5,015 nt of DNA, taken from positions 1 through 5,015 of the forward strand of contig JAXHVB010000122.1 of assembly GCA_034189125.1 (NCBI GenBank), read 5' to 3'. The notes below the pieces were generated by a model. It made no database searches. It was not told where the DNA came from and saw only the letters and a list, made by a program, of their open reading frames with translations. A program made the translations under genes and the position numbers. Source of the stretch: UBA5862 sp002408105 (GTDB lineage Bacteria > Pseudomonadota > Gammaproteobacteria > Pseudomonadales > UBA5862). Within the stretch, counting starts at the first letter, position 1; each line of letters begins with the position of its first letter. Below, in pieces: positions 4,789 to 5,015 of the stretch.

Positions 4789-5015
4789 ATGCCGCGACCC
4801 GAGAACCAATCTACGCACCCAACGCTGCAGGAAATTCTTCGCGTGGCCTTCGAGTTGTTCGGGCGCCATGGGTATGAAGGGGTCTCGATCAGTCAGATCG
4901 CTGCGGCCGCGCAAACCACCACGGGTGCGTTGTACTGGCATTTCGACGACAAGGGTGACCTGTATCGCCGGTGCCTGAATGAGTTGCGCGACCGATTTCG
5001 CACCCATTTGTTGGC
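4789..5015 (+). CDS. TetR-family transcriptional regulator, N-terminal part (3' end outside window)
   Basis: The frame starts at the ATG at 4789 and stays open to the window edge, giving 75 codons plus two bases. An AGGG eight bases before the ATG can serve as ribosome site. Residues 13-59 form the TetR DNA-binding domain: LQEILRVAFELFGRHGYEGVSISQIA is helix 1 and helix 2, then AAAAQTTTGALYWHF is the helix-turn-helix with its conserved Gly46, Leu48, Tyr49, His51 and Phe52, followed by DDKGDLYRRC. The ALYWHFxxKxDL form is close to AcrR-type repressors of efflux pumps. The ligand-binding domain is not in view, so inducer and targets are unknown. The gene reads in the same direction as the globin-stress protein pair, 82 bp downstream, and could be a separate unit or partly read through. 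Confidence 0.88.
   Translation, partial: MPRPENQSTHPTLQEILRVAFELFGRHGYEGVSISQIAAAAQTTTGALYWHFDDKGDLYRRCLNELRDRFRTHLL

Noticed and set aside
4005..4790. 261-codon open frame on the minus strand opposite the universal stress protein gene
   Set aside because: It is antisense to a clearly coding gene with recognisable Usp domains, shows no family pattern of its own, and is expected by chance in GC-rich DNA.

Overview
The window looks like chromosomal DNA of a GC-rich proteobacterium, most likely a beta- or gammaproteobacterium. It holds a PilY1-type pilus protein tail, a UspE-like tandem universal stress protein and an AcrR-like TetR protein, with tight operon spacing. The lineage call is inference from gene content and protein style. 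No mobile element, CRISPR array, tRNA or rRNA is visible.

Layout from left to right. (1) Positions 1-321 on the + strand are the C-terminal end of a gene resembling type IV pilus PilY1. A hairpin at 337-367 separates it from a convergent minus-strand operon. (2) Positions 387-3123 hold three minus-strand genes, read from right to left: a CDP-alcohol phosphatidyltransferase, a HAD subfamily IB phosphatase joined to it by a 4-nt ATGA overlap, and, 11 nt further on, a metallo-beta-lactamase/beta-CASP ribonuclease-like protein. (3) Positions 3124-3393 form a divergent regulatory region of 270 bp. It carries a very good match to a sigma-54 promoter, pointing right. (4) Positions 3394-4706 hold a single-domain globin and a tandem-domain universal stress protein, 17 nt apart, on the + strand. 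(5) Positions 4707-4788 are a short spacer with a TATACT box and a small inverted repeat. It leads into a TetR-family regulator that runs off the right end.

How the parts may work together. The phosphatidyltransferase and HAD phosphatase are positioned to carry out consecutive steps, transfer of a phosphorylated alcohol to a CDP-lipid and then dephosphorylation, as in phosphatidylglycerol synthesis. The globin and universal stress protein suggest a response to oxygen, nitric oxide or energy limitation. The beta-CASP protein suggests RNA turnover. All of these families are known. What deserves a second look is their combination around one divergent control region with a candidate RpoN promoter. 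I do not see an unmistakably new system here.
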